DNA of 22,369 nt, taken from Chara braunii (Eukaryota > Streptophyta > Charophyceae > Charales > Characeae). Where the stretch lies: positions 1,743,231-1,765,599 of the forward strand of contig BFEA01000160.1 of NCBI GenBank assembly GCA_003427395.1. Reading direction: 5' to 3'. The notes below the pieces were generated by a model. It was not told the origin of the DNA. It was given only the letters and a program-made list of their open reading frames with translations, and made no database searches. Below, in pieces: positions 1-9,994 of the stretch (within the stretch, counting starts at the first letter, position 1; every line of letters begins with the position of its first letter). The translations under genes were made by a program, and so were the position numbers.

Positions 1-2
1 GC

Positions 3-1637
3 CCACCCCCGGAACCCCGCCAGGGCCCCGGGGCCGCCGATGGACTTTCACGAATATCAATTGAGGTGGAGGTTGTGGAGCGGCCAATAGTTGCAGCGTC
101 ACTAACTAAGACTGAGCCTAGACGTACGGATTGTTTTCTAGTCGACCTTTATGAAGGTAAATACCGAACGATCGAATTGCATCTGACAGAAGAGAAGAGT
201 TCAGATTCAGAGGTCAGAAGACAGGTAGATCAGTACTGCCTTAGATCTGGGCATTTATTCCGCAGACCCACATGATCAGGGATGCCTCTGCGAGTGGTCT
301 GTGACCCAAAGGAGAAGCAAGCGGTGGTAGCGGAGCTTCACGGCGGAGTGGTCGGTGGACATAGAGGAGTTAAAATGACGTATGAGAAGGTGCACAAACT
401 ATACTGGTGGGAAGGTCAGTACAAAGACGTGGAAAGGTACCGTATGACCTATGAGGAATCTAAAAAAAGATCCCTTGTAAGGTACAAGGAGTCACTTCAC
501 CCACCCTACCCTACTAGGCCGGGAGAGAAGGTGCATATTGATCTAGTCAAGATGGCGAAAGGGGTAGGAAACATGAATTATGTCGTGAACATCAGAGATG
601 ACTTCACTGGTTTTGTCGACGCAAAACCTATCAGAACAAAGGCAGCCAAAGAAGTAAAGAACTTTGTTCTAGAGTATCTATCTAGGTATGGGTGTGTTAG
701 TAGGATTGTAATAGATAGAGGAGCGGAGTTCCTAGCAAATGAGGTTCAAAGCGTGTTTAAGAAAGTAGGAGCTAGAGTCTTCATAGCTACTGCTTACCAT
801 CCTCAATCTAACTCACCTGTAGAACGAGGTCACCAGTCCTTGATAGCATCATTGTCCAAGTGGTGTAGAGGTAAAGATAGCGAGTGGCCGAAATATTTTC
901 GATACGCGATATGAGCAGACAATGTCACAGTCCGCGCTAGCACGGGATATCCGTCTTACACTCTATGGTTTGGAAGACACTGCCCCCTACCCATAGAGTT
1001 TCATGTTGATAGCTGGACTACAGTTGACTGGGCGGACAGTATGACGTGAGAGGAGTTGCTGGCAGACCGAACGAGACAGATAGCCTACGGATTATAGGAT
1101 AACCTCATGGCGGCAGCAGATCGACTGGCGGCGGAAAGAGAGAAAGACAAGGAAATATAAGATAAGGATGTCAGAATTAGAAAGGGGAAGATAAGTGTGG
1201 GCGATATGGTACTTCTCTACGATGCAACATTAGAGAGGACATGGTCAGGGAAGCTGGCAAACAGATGGATGAGACCATACCGCGTAGTCGATGTGCTTGG
1301 TTGGGGCGCATATATGATTGCTGAGTTAGATGGGTCTAAGAGGAAAGATCATGTGGCAGGGGCTAGATTAAAGTTATTCAGACCAAGGGAAACCTCTGCC
1401 CTTATACCAACACTATCGGATCCAAAGGGAAAGGGAAAAGCCAAGGTGACAGATGAGGGACTGTCGAGATGGTTCGAGGTAGGTGAGAGTTCAAAGAAGA
1501 GGAAGAGAGCAGAGACCAGGAAAGTGAAGGGCTTGACGCTGGGAAAGAGAAGGAAATGGTTTTTTGTGCTGCGGAGGCCTAAGCGTAGAGTCCGCGTTAG
1601 ACGAGGGGGTGTATCTGCAGCACTGCCACTCCAATGA
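3..1637 (+). pseudogene. Ty3/gypsy pol relic: RNase H end plus integrase
   Basis: Retrotransposon integrase, which joins element cDNA to host DNA. The frame is open at the left edge and begins with an ADGLSR motif typical of the end of the RNase H domain. From the ATG at 282 the zinc-binding histidines H20 and H27 are present, but the two expected cysteines (CxxC) read Y57 and S60. The catalytic triad is visible as D87 (HIDLVKM), D145 (VIDRGAEF) and E181 (SPVERGH), with 35 residues between the last two. The C-terminal SH3-like domain begins at GDMVLLYD (about 1200) and is followed by a Lys/Arg-rich tail. One frame is interrupted by TGA 273, TGA 912, TGA 1047, TAG 1095, TAA 1158 and TGA 1635 without any frameshift, so the gene is dead. 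The protease and reverse transcriptase would lie left of the window. Confidence 0.9.
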
Positions 1638-2033
1638 AGAAAGAAACAGAATAACATCCCTATATCTAAACCCAAGCGACCGCAACGTAAGAGAGGCGAG
1701 AAACACTCTCTCAGTCCTAGAGTCCCTGAAAAACCTAAGCATAAGATTAGATAAGCGGAAGCACAGGCGACGCGTGCGTGTGGTCACCTTAAATCTTATA
1801 CACTTCATCTGACCGAAACGGAGCGGGCTCGACGGGGGCGTCAAGAAGAGGTCCGGGCTTAATTGTCGGGCGGCCGCAACCCAGTCGGTCACCCAAAATA
1901 TGATGGATTGGGCCTCGAGATAAGTGCCTACGGGAGAATCAACCGGCGCTTTCATCAAAATCGTCTGGAAAAATTAGGGGTGGGAAAGGGATCCCTAAAA
2001 TTTCCCGCATCAATTATAAAAACTGACCCTTGA
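1638..2033 (+). pseudogene. Possible C-terminal extension of the integrase relic
   Basis: The integrase frame continues past the TGA at 1635 with only TAA 1752 and TAA 1860 before a TGA at 2031. The conceptual product is strongly basic and Pro/Ser-rich (KPKRPQRKRGEK, SPRVPEKPKHK), then charged (LTETERARRGRQEE), which suits a polyprotein tail better than random sequence. Both TAA codons could come from CAA by one C-to-T change. No domain is recognised. A purine-rich stretch near 1976-1990 precedes the end and could be a polypurine tract, but no LTR start could be shown. Confidence 0.4.
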
Positions 2034-2238
2034 AATCAACATGATGAACAACCGCGCCTGCCGCGCCTAGCGCCTACTTTTTTTTCTTCAGTCAGAGGCT
2101 GCTCGTGTTGCGGTCGGCCGCGGGGATGGGATGTGGTGCTAGGGCTCGGCGCACCCCTTTTCACACTACGCAATTGATCCGGGAGTGAACCCTCAATTTT
2201 TATTAATTCTGACGACAAAATTATAATTCGAGAAAAAA

Positions 2239-2402
2239 GGTTAAAAATAATAAAAGGGAAGAAAACAAATAGAAATTTGTTAATCAAATAGATTTCTTCG
2301 GAATTTACTATTAATGAAATTGACCTTCATTTTCATGAATTCTAATAATAGTAAAAAAAATGAGGGAAAAAGTTAAAAATAATAAAAGAAAAGAAAACAG
2401 AT
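2239..2402. repeat. Imperfect 32-bp direct repeat in AT-rich DNA
   Basis: Positions 2239-2270 and 2371-2402 share a near-identical A-rich unit (core GTTAAAAATAATAAAAG) 132 bp apart. The surrounding 2034-2510 is AT-rich with no coding signal on either strand. Confidence 0.5.
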
Positions 2403-2519
2403 GATTATTAATTATTTGATTAAGCTGTAACGGATTTCATTCTTGATGGATTTTTGCCGGAGATCATTTATTTACTTTCTGTCCATCGATCTACCTGATT
2501 ACTGTCATTGTGATACCCC

Positions 2520-3345
2520 GAGTAGTATTGACTGAGCGGGGCTCGGAGGGACTGGTTTCTTTGTTGCGGTAACATGGTCGGTTTGGTGCTGCCATTGATA
2601 CTACTACAAGACGGTGGCACAGATTTAATGGTATGGATACTGGTTCGGGATGATCACGGCACACCGGTACGGTAACTGGTTTGAAACGGGTACAGTTTAC
2701 TGGTTCGGAACAGGCACGACGCTGGGCAGTTTGACGTCTGTAATTCGTGATGAGGCACCGCGGTGGTGCAACTGGTCGAAGTTGGAGCAGCCTTCAGCCT
2801 GTCAGTGATTGGAACAGTCATGGGATTTCGGTTTGATGGCATTATAGCATGCTGCAGTTGGACACATACACGGTACAGGGATTTTTTTTTACTTGGGAGA
2901 TTCGTGATATGGAACTGCAGTCCAGTTCGGGACTGCGACAATTCACTAATTTGGCACTGTAACAGCGACGGTGCAGATGCATCGGTACGGGCTACTTCAG
3001 TTCGATGTTGAGACGACCGGAATGACCACTAGTTCGGATTGGCACAGTTACTGCTTCAACATCGGCGCGGTACTGCAAGCTGCTGATACTTATTTTCAGG
3101 TTCGGAACAGGTACGGTACTGAGCGGGTCGACATTTGTATTTTCCGGATACGGTACTGCAGCCCTGTTCGGACTGCTGCTGCTCACTATTTTGTCATTGG
3201 TACGGCACACGGATGCCTTGGTTTGGTTGGAACGGTACTCCGTACGGTTTCAGTGGCGTGGGTGCTGGCTTGGTACGGGAACGGGCTTACCTTTCTGTTC
3301 ATGGCGAACTGCCCCACCAGCCGGTACCGGCATCCACATGGGACC
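2520..3345. repeat. Degenerate GGTACGG / GGTTCGG repeat field
   Basis: Short motifs of the type GGTTCGG, GGTACGGTACTG and AACGGTAC recur irregularly, for example at 2641, 2666, 2701, 2979, 3099, 3110, 3148, 3199 and 3230. Spacing is irregular and copies are diverged, which suggests an old minisatellite. Several long ORFs here on both strands have Cys/Trp-rich repetitive translations and are judged non-coding. Confidence 0.5.
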
Positions 3346-4549
3346 TACAACCCTAGTATCGGCCCTGACATTACAAAAGTTGGCTATGCTGGCGTCCCCT
3401 CAAGGCCACGGCCATGGGGATATAGGCCAGTTCAGCAAGGTGCAAGGATTCATTGGGACGAGGGACATTCGAACGGACGCGCCAGGTGTACCCAGTCCAC
3501 ATTGAAGGCGATCTGAGACACGCCCGTTCGGAGGGCGGCCAGCTAGAGAGTTATGCGTAGTGTCGACTATGGGGGGAAAGGGTTGTGGATGAGACGTACC
3601 AGGTGTACGCCGCCGCTCCCGCCGAGTTGACTTTGGAGCTTACTCCTGGGAAAAGGGGGGGGATCATTCGGCCAGGGACTTGTTCAGCGAGGTGCGCCCG
3701 ACGTACGCAGCTCACTCCGACACGGCCCGGTTGAGGGACAAACACTGAAGGGCAAGGGGGAAGCGCCCTCGTCATCCTTCTTGGATGCTCACGTTGTGGC
3801 AGACTGCCATGAACACGGACTAAAAGCTGAGACAATGGAAGCGGAAATGGATATACGGCCAGGCAGCCTTCACGTGTGCGCTCCGTCTGAGCAACCTTCC
3901 CGGTAAGTTCGAAACTCGCTTGAGCCCTTTCGTGACAGAGACTGAGCGAGAAAAGTGAAGCAATACATGATGAAACAGAAAGTGAGGGAACAAGAGGAAA
4001 GAGAAAGAAAAGGGGTCGAAATCTCTCCTCCAAAAGTGGCATTCGCTTGGTAAAAAACGCGGGCCCGGAAGGTTCATACAAATTTGTACCAGTTTAAATC
4101 CAGCCACGGCGCGGTACAAAATATGATCAAGCATCTTTTGAAGTTCTAGCGGGAGATACGACCCTGTCGTTTACTGCAGACAAAACCGAGGGATTGTTGA
4201 AGCGACCTCTCATACTTCAGCAGAAGATCAATACGCACTTCCTTCACAATGGAACGGAGCAATCCATAAGCGGGAACTGTAGAAGGGGTGTCTGCTCTGA
4301 TTATCAGCACCCCCCCTACACCCGTCGTTGATGTTCCAAAAAGGGGAGGGGGGGGTGGGAAGGGAACTCCCACCAAACTTGGCCTCAACAAACGCTAGAA
4401 TCTCAATAATATATCAAATTCTATAAGAAGCCCATCCTTCCCAGGAAAATTTCCCTTGGTCTTTTTTTTTTTTTTGTTTCTTTTTAATGATCCCCTCTAA
4501 TAGATTGGAGCCTGTGTTCTCATAGAGAGGACACTTGTATTGCCTTCCA
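3346..4549. other. No recognisable gene
   Basis: Mixed-composition DNA. ORFs up to about 180 codons occur on both strands but have low-complexity translations (Phe/Leu/Ser-rich or Pro-rich) with no known motif. There is a G-run at 4343-4359 and a T-run near 4461-4475. A degraded retroelement part cannot be excluded. Confidence 0.4.
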
Positions 4550-4718
4550 GGAGCCAGGTCCCACTAGCGAAGAGGATAGGATTAAGCTCCTGAATCTGGA
4601 CGTGTTTTAAGCATACATGCAGAAAAGAAGTTCTCTCTTGATTTTCTGCACCCTTTCCACAAACAGATCCAGATCCAGGCGTTCAATCCAATCCGCTTTG
4701 CTAGTGGAACCTGGCCCC
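4550..4718. mobile_element. Foldback/MITE, GGGGCCARGTCCCACTAGC family, copy 1
   Basis: The left end (GGAGCCAGGTCCCACTAGCG) is matched in inverted orientation by the right end (GCTAGTGGAACCTGGCCCC). The arms continue inward through GAATCTGGACGTGTTT on the left and its imperfect complement on the right, so most of the element folds on itself. It has no coding capacity. It shares ends and the internal AATCTGGACGT motif with 5295-5452. No clear target-site duplication was found. Confidence 0.75.
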
Positions 4719-4867
4719 AGCGGTCATGATGTCTTATCGCCCACCTGCAGGTCGGGAGCAGCCCCCACATGTTCTCTCGTGAACACGGTTCGGTTCTGGC
4801 TGCGACGTAGTACTATAATTAGGCCTAGTACGGTAGGTAGGTAGTGTGAGGCGAAATTGATTTAAGG

Positions 4868-4897
<30 letters not shown>
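4868..4897. repeat. Poly-A tract (30 A)
   Basis: Thirty consecutive A. The same tract, shortened to 24 A, follows the ambiguous base at 10343. It could be the tail of a retroposed sequence lying to its left (4719-4867), but no source was recognised. Confidence 0.8.
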
Positions 4898-4899
<2 letters not shown>

Positions 4900-5294
4900 T
4901 CGCCCAAAAGTGCAAACACTGGGGGCAACGGAGCGCCAACACCAGTAATTGTTCCCCAAAATCACAAAGGGTCATATGTTCACAACACAGATTTGATTGG
5001 TCATTCACATGTCATAAAGTTTTGCATGGTTAGTTATTCCTTTATATGTTGAGGCTTTCATCAAGTGGTTGCCAAATTCATGATTGAGATCAAGCATGCA
5101 TGGCTGTCCTTTTTTATGGTGACAGTCTGTTTAAAAAATTCTCCTAGCCTAAGGAAATTTTGTCTGAGGATGACATTCATTTGAGATTGCCTCTTCTGCC
5201 CATTCAAATGACATGTGCTCTTATCACCCCCACCAGTAGGCTGGCAAGGATCATTTTCAAGAAAGAAAGGAAAAAAAAAAAAGATTTTGGCCAA

Positions 5295-5452
5295 GGGGCC
5301 AAGTCCCACTAGCAGGGTTGAGTTTCGCAACACCCGAATCTGGACGTGTTTGCGGAGATGTGGGGTTGAGGAAACTCAGACCCATTTTCTGCACAAAGAC
5401 GTCCAGATTCAGGCATTGAGGAAACTCAATGCTGCTAGTGAGACTTGGCCCC
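5295..5452. mobile_element. Foldback/MITE, GGGGCCARGTCCCACTAGC family, copy 2
   Basis: The left end reads GGGGCCAAGTCCCACTAGCA and the right end is its near-complement (TGCTAGTGAGACTTGGCCCC). The arms extend inward over roughly 50 bp each through GAATCTGGACGT. It is non-coding and belongs with 4550-4718. The exact duplicate is at 10765-10922. Confidence 0.8.
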
Positions 5453-5468
5453 ATGAGGACCTCTCTCA

Positions 5469-5776
5469 CCTCACATATTTTCTAACTGGCATTCTGCCAT
5501 GTCATCATGGAACGTATCTTTCTTTCACTACCGACCTACCACTACTCCTAAGGGGATATACAGGGGACCCCTGCAAGTACAGCGTAGCAGTTCCCGAAAT
5601 TATGGTGCAAAAAAGGCGACCCCCGAAATCTGCCAAGCGCCAGTGCGGGTAATGACTGCCGCAGTTTCCGGCCCCCGCTAAACTTGCACGTTTCGAAACT
5701 CACATCATGACATCGACGCCACTTTGTCTTTTCTTGCCTATTTCAAACTAGAAGTGTGCCACAGCCACAGCCACAG
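5469..5776 (+). repeat. Left arm of a large foldback element (duplicate of 10939-11246)
   Basis: The same arm as 10939-11246, whose inverted partner lies at 12017-12739. It starts CCTCACATATTTTCTAAC and ends in three CCACAG units at the junction with the PLE terminal repeat. At 5651 it shows the empty site GTCATTACCCG-like context used by the Harbinger-like MITE in the right arm. Confidence 0.75.
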
Positions 5777-6347
5777 AGATAGATAACCATCAATTGAAAG
5801 CAACATGTGACATACAGACATAGTCTGAAATGCAAGACAAGACAAGACGGCAGCAGATTAACCCTCGAACGCAATCATAGCTCTTAGGATATTCAAAGGA
5901 TGGCACAACAAAAATAGTATAGGCGCGAAGCGCCATAGTCAATAAGCACAGGCTGACGACTAACCCTACACGTGTTTCGACCGACCGCCAGAGTCGGTCA
6001 TCATCAGGGGTGATGGAAAGCGCACGGTGTAATGAGCGGTCAAATACTCTGACTAAATATAGTTCTACTTCCTAGCCTTAGCCTACTTCAGAAAGACCCG
6101 CCGAAAAGCCCAGGAAAAACAGAAGGAAGACCTCCGAAAATGACGAGACCCACCTAGTGCACAAGGTACTGGGCCCGACCCCGCAGAAACCTCATTCAGA
6201 CCCACCTAGTGAAACATGCCACCCAGCTGTCCCACTTTCCTGCAAGCTTGATGTTGAAATTAGCAAGGGTCTGGTCAAAGAAGATATCCGGAAACACTCG
6301 ACGACGCAGTTCCAGTTTTACTGTAAGAAGGTTGGGTGCTTCTCCCG
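5777..6347 (-). repeat. PLE terminal repeat (pLTR) A, 3' copy
   Basis: It begins at AGAGATAGATAACC on the plus strand and matches pLTR B (9995-10342) over the whole available length of B, and pLTR C (11247-11815) to its end. Differences from B are scattered substitutions and small indels. It contains a hairpin (5922-5934, GGCGC-GAA-GCGCC) and a hammerhead ribozyme (5963-6011). The last codons of the RT frame (6196-6347) lie inside it. Confidence 0.85.
5963..6011 (-). ncRNA. Type I hammerhead ribozyme, copy A
   Basis: Read 5' to 3' on the minus strand: helix I strand ACCC (6011-6008), core CUGAUGA (6007-6001), one extra U (6000), stem II GACCGAC/GUCGGUC with 7 perfect pairs (5999-5993 with 5985-5979) around a 7-nt loop, core GAA (5978-5976), helix III ACAC/GUGU (5975-5968), cleavage nucleotide A (5967), and helix I strand GGGU (5966-5963) pairing with ACCC. 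All conserved hammerhead core bases are present, in the right order, and a UA cleavage site is in place. Helix III is a loopless self-complementary octamer, so cleavage would need a dimer, as known for short-helix-III hammerheads. Oddity: the extra U after CUGAUGA. Hammerheads in PLE pLTRs are established in other eukaryotes. Confidence 0.82.
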
Positions 6348-8046
6348 CCAGAAGAGTGCCCATCTCATGAGCCCTATGGAAGAAGGCTGTTATCACGGCC
6401 ATCTTCTATCTCCGACCACTGTATGACCTATAGTCCTGCAGATTTTGACAAACAATACTTCCATCCTCCAGCAGAGGCTCCTGGTTCTTGTGAAGCGCTT
6501 GACAAAAAATCCTTGTCGGTTTTCTCCCCACAATTAGACGACTTCCAAGATAGGGCCAGTCATCGCCTTTACTTGTTTTTTCCAGTGTCAGGTGTCAATC
6601 GTAACATTGCGTCTCAAATTTCTCCAGGATCTGTATAGCCTTCTTATGCTCTGCTCCATTGCTGATCTGGAACTTAATGAAGATTGAAACATCATCAATC
6701 AGTCTACATCCTCTGACAAGTGTGGCATCCCTTCCCAGATTTTTCAAAAAGACAAACTCATTATGTGCGCACATCAGACAAGCTAACGTCGGGCTAGAAG
6801 ATTTGCCCACTAGAACTCCCAACTTTTGTTACCAACTTCAAAAAACTAACAGATTTACAACCAACCGATCCAGCAGACACACCCGAGAAATGGACCTCCT
6901 TGCCTCTATTTTTCACCAACCCTTCATTTCATAGACGTTGATGATCCATTCCACAACATATAAAATCGCCGAGTGTGGGAGTTTATAAAACATCTCTTTG
7001 ACATCAAAGCTACCACACAACAGATCCTCATCTGTCGTAATATTCCTATTCACAGATTTCCAGAAGGATTTTAACATGCCGGTACTTCTAAGATTAAAAT
7101 GTACAGATTGTGGTAGACGACGTAACATTTCATTAACACAAGCCGATACCAGTTCGCATGCCTTGCGATTGGGTTCTTTCGTGGAAAGGCATATCGGTCT
7201 CCATCGTCCAACGTCTTTATGCTTCGGTAAAACGTACGCTCTCCCCAATGATCCCTTGGCTGACTATGGTGTCAACCTCGATAGTTTCTTGGCGATGTAA
7301 TCCTTTTTATATTCCTCCAAATGAGTCTCTTCTTCTACATCCAGCGTTTGTAGACCAGCACAGTCTATGAACTGCTTGTGCATCCCAGCGGCATAAATCT
7401 GTAGGCAACAGAAATAAATGTCCCCTACATTATGATCGATAGCGCAGACAACTAATCCACGCAACTTATCTTTCGAGGTGAATACCTCATCAATACTAAT
7501 AGAACTCTCAGATCATGAGGTAGAAAACCAAGAGTCAATATTCTCATTAGACTCTCTTTTAACCCCAGATGCAAAGAAAAGGTCTAAGGACTTATATATT
7601 TGAGTTACCAACGAATGGAGATTGAAGTGGTAGCAGGGTAAGACAATGTTTTTTTTTAAATTAGTAATAGAGGAGGGCAGGAAATCTACCTGACTAGCCC
7701 TAAAGGACACGTGCCCATCAACTCTAGGGAACTGTTGATCCACATCATCGCACAAGCAAACTGGAGAACTCTCCTTAGCGTCCTCCCTATAATTGTGCAA
7801 GATATCAGCAACCGACTGATTGCAGGTCAATACTACTCTCAACCGTCTACTAACATAGTACGATGTTGGCAACCCATATCACACAACCAAATCATTGCAT
7901 AACATTTTAACCCCATCCAGTGACAAACATTCATCAAACTTAATTTTGACAACCAATTTCCCCGATAGATTGAGCCTAAATTTCCTTCGAAAAGTGTGGG
8001 ACAGAATGAGCTTAAAAGAGGAGCGATATCGTTTCAGCGAGAGAGT
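6196..8046 (-). pseudogene. PLE-type reverse transcriptase, many in-frame stops
   Basis: Reverse transcriptase copying element RNA into DNA. One minus-strand frame opens after a stop at 8047 and runs to the TGA at 6196-6198. Motifs in order: an N-terminal region with LPRVDGHV (about 7725); AYVLPKHKD...RPIC (about 7190-7240), like the LPKxHK...RPI block of PLEs; the catalytic Asp in SFDVKEMFYKLP (D at 7003-7005); GVLVGKSSSPTLA (about 6785-6820), like the PLE GxPxGxxxSPxLA block; and the catalytic pair in RLIDDVSIF (DD at 6691-6696). The C-terminal part (6196-6590) has no GIY-YIG. Internal stops: TGA 7879, TGA 7513, TAG 7264, TGA 6913, TGA 6838, TAA 6829, TGA 6595 and TAG 6406, yet no frameshift is needed. 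The junction with ORF1 near 8012-8046 needs a change of frame. Confidence 0.85.
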
Positions 8047-9801
8047 TCAAATGAGCCTCATCACACATCTTTCGGACATCCGCCATCTTGGTCGTTTTGA
8101 ACTCTTTCCTCTTCGTGGCCGATACCTTCTTGTATTGCACCTCACACACTTTTTCCGGTAAATCCATCATAGGTTTCGTCCTCTGAAGGTTTCCTTCTTC
8201 CTCCTCATCTAGTTATGTCCCCTCTTCATCAGACGTGCTCACGGCAGCCGCTGTGTTGGAGAAACTTCCCTTTAGATTGCGCAGTGTAGTCTTCCGTACA
8301 GAACTCACGAGCTTCAGTTTCCTGGCCGATCACTTGGCATAGCGATCCTTCAACATTCGTGCCTCTTCCCTCGCCCACTGCTTACTAAGGACTGCATCTT
8401 TGTAAGCTTTGCGAAGAGCCCCCATGTCTCTAGGTATATACATTGCCTTGTTGGATTCGTCCATCTTGGCTTTCCCTTTTGCAGGTTCAATCGGGGGGCT
8501 CTTCTCGGTAACAGCTTCCGTTGTTCTTTTGCCTTCCTTCACGGTGCTCATCTCCTCTCTCAAATCCCTAAACTCCTTCCTCACATAACGATTCTCCTTT
8601 CTCAGAGTAACCACTTCACTTTTCTTCTCCTCTACCGCTAAACGAAATCGCTTCAGGTCATCGATCTGCTTCTTGAGAGCAATAATTTATTGAACTGCCA
8701 TTTTGTCAAAATTGACATTTTGTAATTTTTGAACCAAATTGAAACCCAGTATTTTCGCCGGAAACTCGTCCAAATTTGCTGCTCCTGAGGGTCCGACGTT
8801 CTCGAAACGCTGGACCCCCTGGATGTATGTGGACTTAGCTTGAGACCAGATACATCCAGGCGGTCCTCCCTGGATGTTTCTGGTCTCAAGCGAAGTCCAC
8901 ATACATCCAGGAGGTCCAGCGTTTCGAGAACATCGAATATTGAGGAGCAGCAAATTTGGACGGGTTTTTGGGCAAAAAACTTAGTTTCAATTTGGTTCAA
9001 AAACTACAAACTGTCCATTTTGACGAAATGACAGTTCTTGTTGCTCTTTTTCTTCGAGGCTACCTCCGAGTCGAAAGCGACACGCCCTCCACGGAGTTCA
9101 ACTATTTCCTTCTTAAGCTTTGCTTCTTCCTTTAGCCAATCTTGCTTCTTCTTCAATTCCCCCCTCTCCTTCTTCAAACTCTCCAAACTGTTGTCACTGG
9201 TGTTCGCGGATCGTCGAGCCTTCAACTCATCAAGCTCCTTCCTAAGTCGAACGACCTCAGATTCTTCCTCCTGTGGAAAATCCACCTTCTTACCCAAGGC
9301 CTTCTCGCACACAATCTTCATATTTTCTCTCACAAGCCGTGTCATGGCCTATTCATGGAACTCCCTCCCTTTCCGTTCCACAGATGCCCTCTTCTCCTCT
9401 TCTTTCGCTTTTTCTGCCTTATCCACCTCTTTTTTCCTTGCTTCTCGTTCCTCCACTTGATCCAACAACAATCCGTACAACTTATCGATTTTTTCGTCTC
9501 TCTCCCATTCTCGATACTGTCGGTTCCACGACCGTGAGTATTGCCAATATCCATAGTTGCTTTGATTTCCTCTCCCGTAGTCGTACCCTCCTGAATTTTC
9601 CGTGTTGCTTCACTGATTGGCGCCACCTTGGTACAAAACGATAGCATTCGATGGGGCCGGTAATAACCCACCGTTCGTAGATGTGTCGTTACCATTGCTT
9701 CCCGCCATCAGGTCGACAACATTTGGTATTCCTCTTAGTTGACAATCCCGTACGACATGCTCAGGAAGACGACAATGATGACAAACTCCTCGGCTAAACA
9801 T
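8012..9801 (-). pseudogene. PLE ORF1: CCHC zinc knuckle and coiled-coil protein, interrupted
   Basis: From the ATG at 9801 the product begins MFSRGVCHHCRLPEHVVRDC, a C-x2-C-x4-H-x4-C zinc knuckle (C7, C10, H15, C20) of the nucleic-acid-binding type. An Asn/Gly/Tyr-rich linker follows, then long Lys/Glu/Leu heptad-like stretches (about 9050-9480 and 8340-8678) that predict a coiled coil. TGA 9610 and TAG 9349 interrupt the first part in frame. A foldback element (8676-9047) splits the coiled coil, with EVASKKK before and LKKQIDDLKRF after it. TGA 8330 and TAA 8213 interrupt the second part, which ends at TAA 8012. By position and composition it is a gag-like RNA-binding ORF of the PLE; that role is inferred. 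Confidence 0.75.
8676..9047. mobile_element. Foldback element inserted in PLE ORF1
   Basis: Two arms of about 170 bp (8692-8860 and 8869-9037) are near-perfect inverted copies that meet at a short centre around 8861-8868. The outer ends AGAGCAATAA / TTGTTGCTCT add ten more paired bases, with 6 unpaired bases (8686-8691) on the left only. The arms contain TTTTTGAACCAAATTGAAAC and CTGGATGTATGTGGACTT. It is non-coding. It interrupts a Lys/Glu coiled-coil frame that is legible on both sides. No convincing target-site duplication was found, so the superfamily is unknown. Confidence 0.85.
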
Positions 9802-9994
9802 GCTGAACAAGAAACAAACTCCGCCACCAATACGCAGAATAAAGGATTATAACGTCCTCTCGAACCAATGGGCTCCGACGCCCTATTCTTGTTAACAGAA
9901 TGACAAACGTGTGTGAGAAAGAGTCAAGAGTCAAGAGTGTAGTCACGCGGCCGGGGTGAACATCCCCCCGCCGGTTCGTACGTGAAAGTCGCAG
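9802..9994 (-). other. Untranslated leader between pLTR B and ORF1
   Basis: Short region between the 5' pLTR and the zinc-knuckle ATG. The ORF1 frame meets a TAA about 20 codons upstream of 9801, so the ATG at 9801 is the first plausible start. No promoter motif could be identified. Confidence 0.4.

Larger units (their letters stand above)
4898..6150 (+). repeat. Exact long direct repeat, copy 1 of 2
   Basis: This 1253-bp stretch recurs at 10368-11620 at a constant offset of 5470 with no difference seen by eye. Identity stops abruptly at 6150/11620, in the middle of the PLE terminal repeat, after which the copies differ by substitutions and small indels. It contains a MITE (5295-5452), a foldback arm (5469-5776) and the start of pLTR A. 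Confidence 0.9.

Noticed and set aside
1976-2000. Purine-rich tract and GGGAAA..TTTCCC palindrome as a polypurine tract / LTR start
   Set aside because: No TG..CA ends, no matching second LTR and no primer-binding site in the window, so an LTR could not be supported.
2654-3516. Several ORFs of 70-180 codons on both strands
   Set aside because: They arise from the GGTACGG-type repeat words, have Cys/Trp/Tyr-rich repetitive translations and overlap one another.
3551-4134. Overlapping minus-strand ORFs of 176 and 104 codons
   Set aside because: Phe/Leu/Ser-rich text from purine-rich plus strand; no domain or supporting context.
5215-5652. 145-codon plus-strand ORF present twice (also 10685-11122)
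   Set aside because: It crosses a MITE and a foldback arm, and is duplicated only because the whole segment is; no protein motif.
8840-9031. Short ORFs on both strands with the same peptide words (DVSGLK, SPHTSR)
   Set aside because: They are translations of the two inverted arms of the foldback element, not genes.
9038-9644. Three plus-strand ORFs of 120-140 codons
   Set aside because: Ser/Phe/Leu-rich shadows antisense to the Lys/Glu coiled-coil frame of PLE ORF1.
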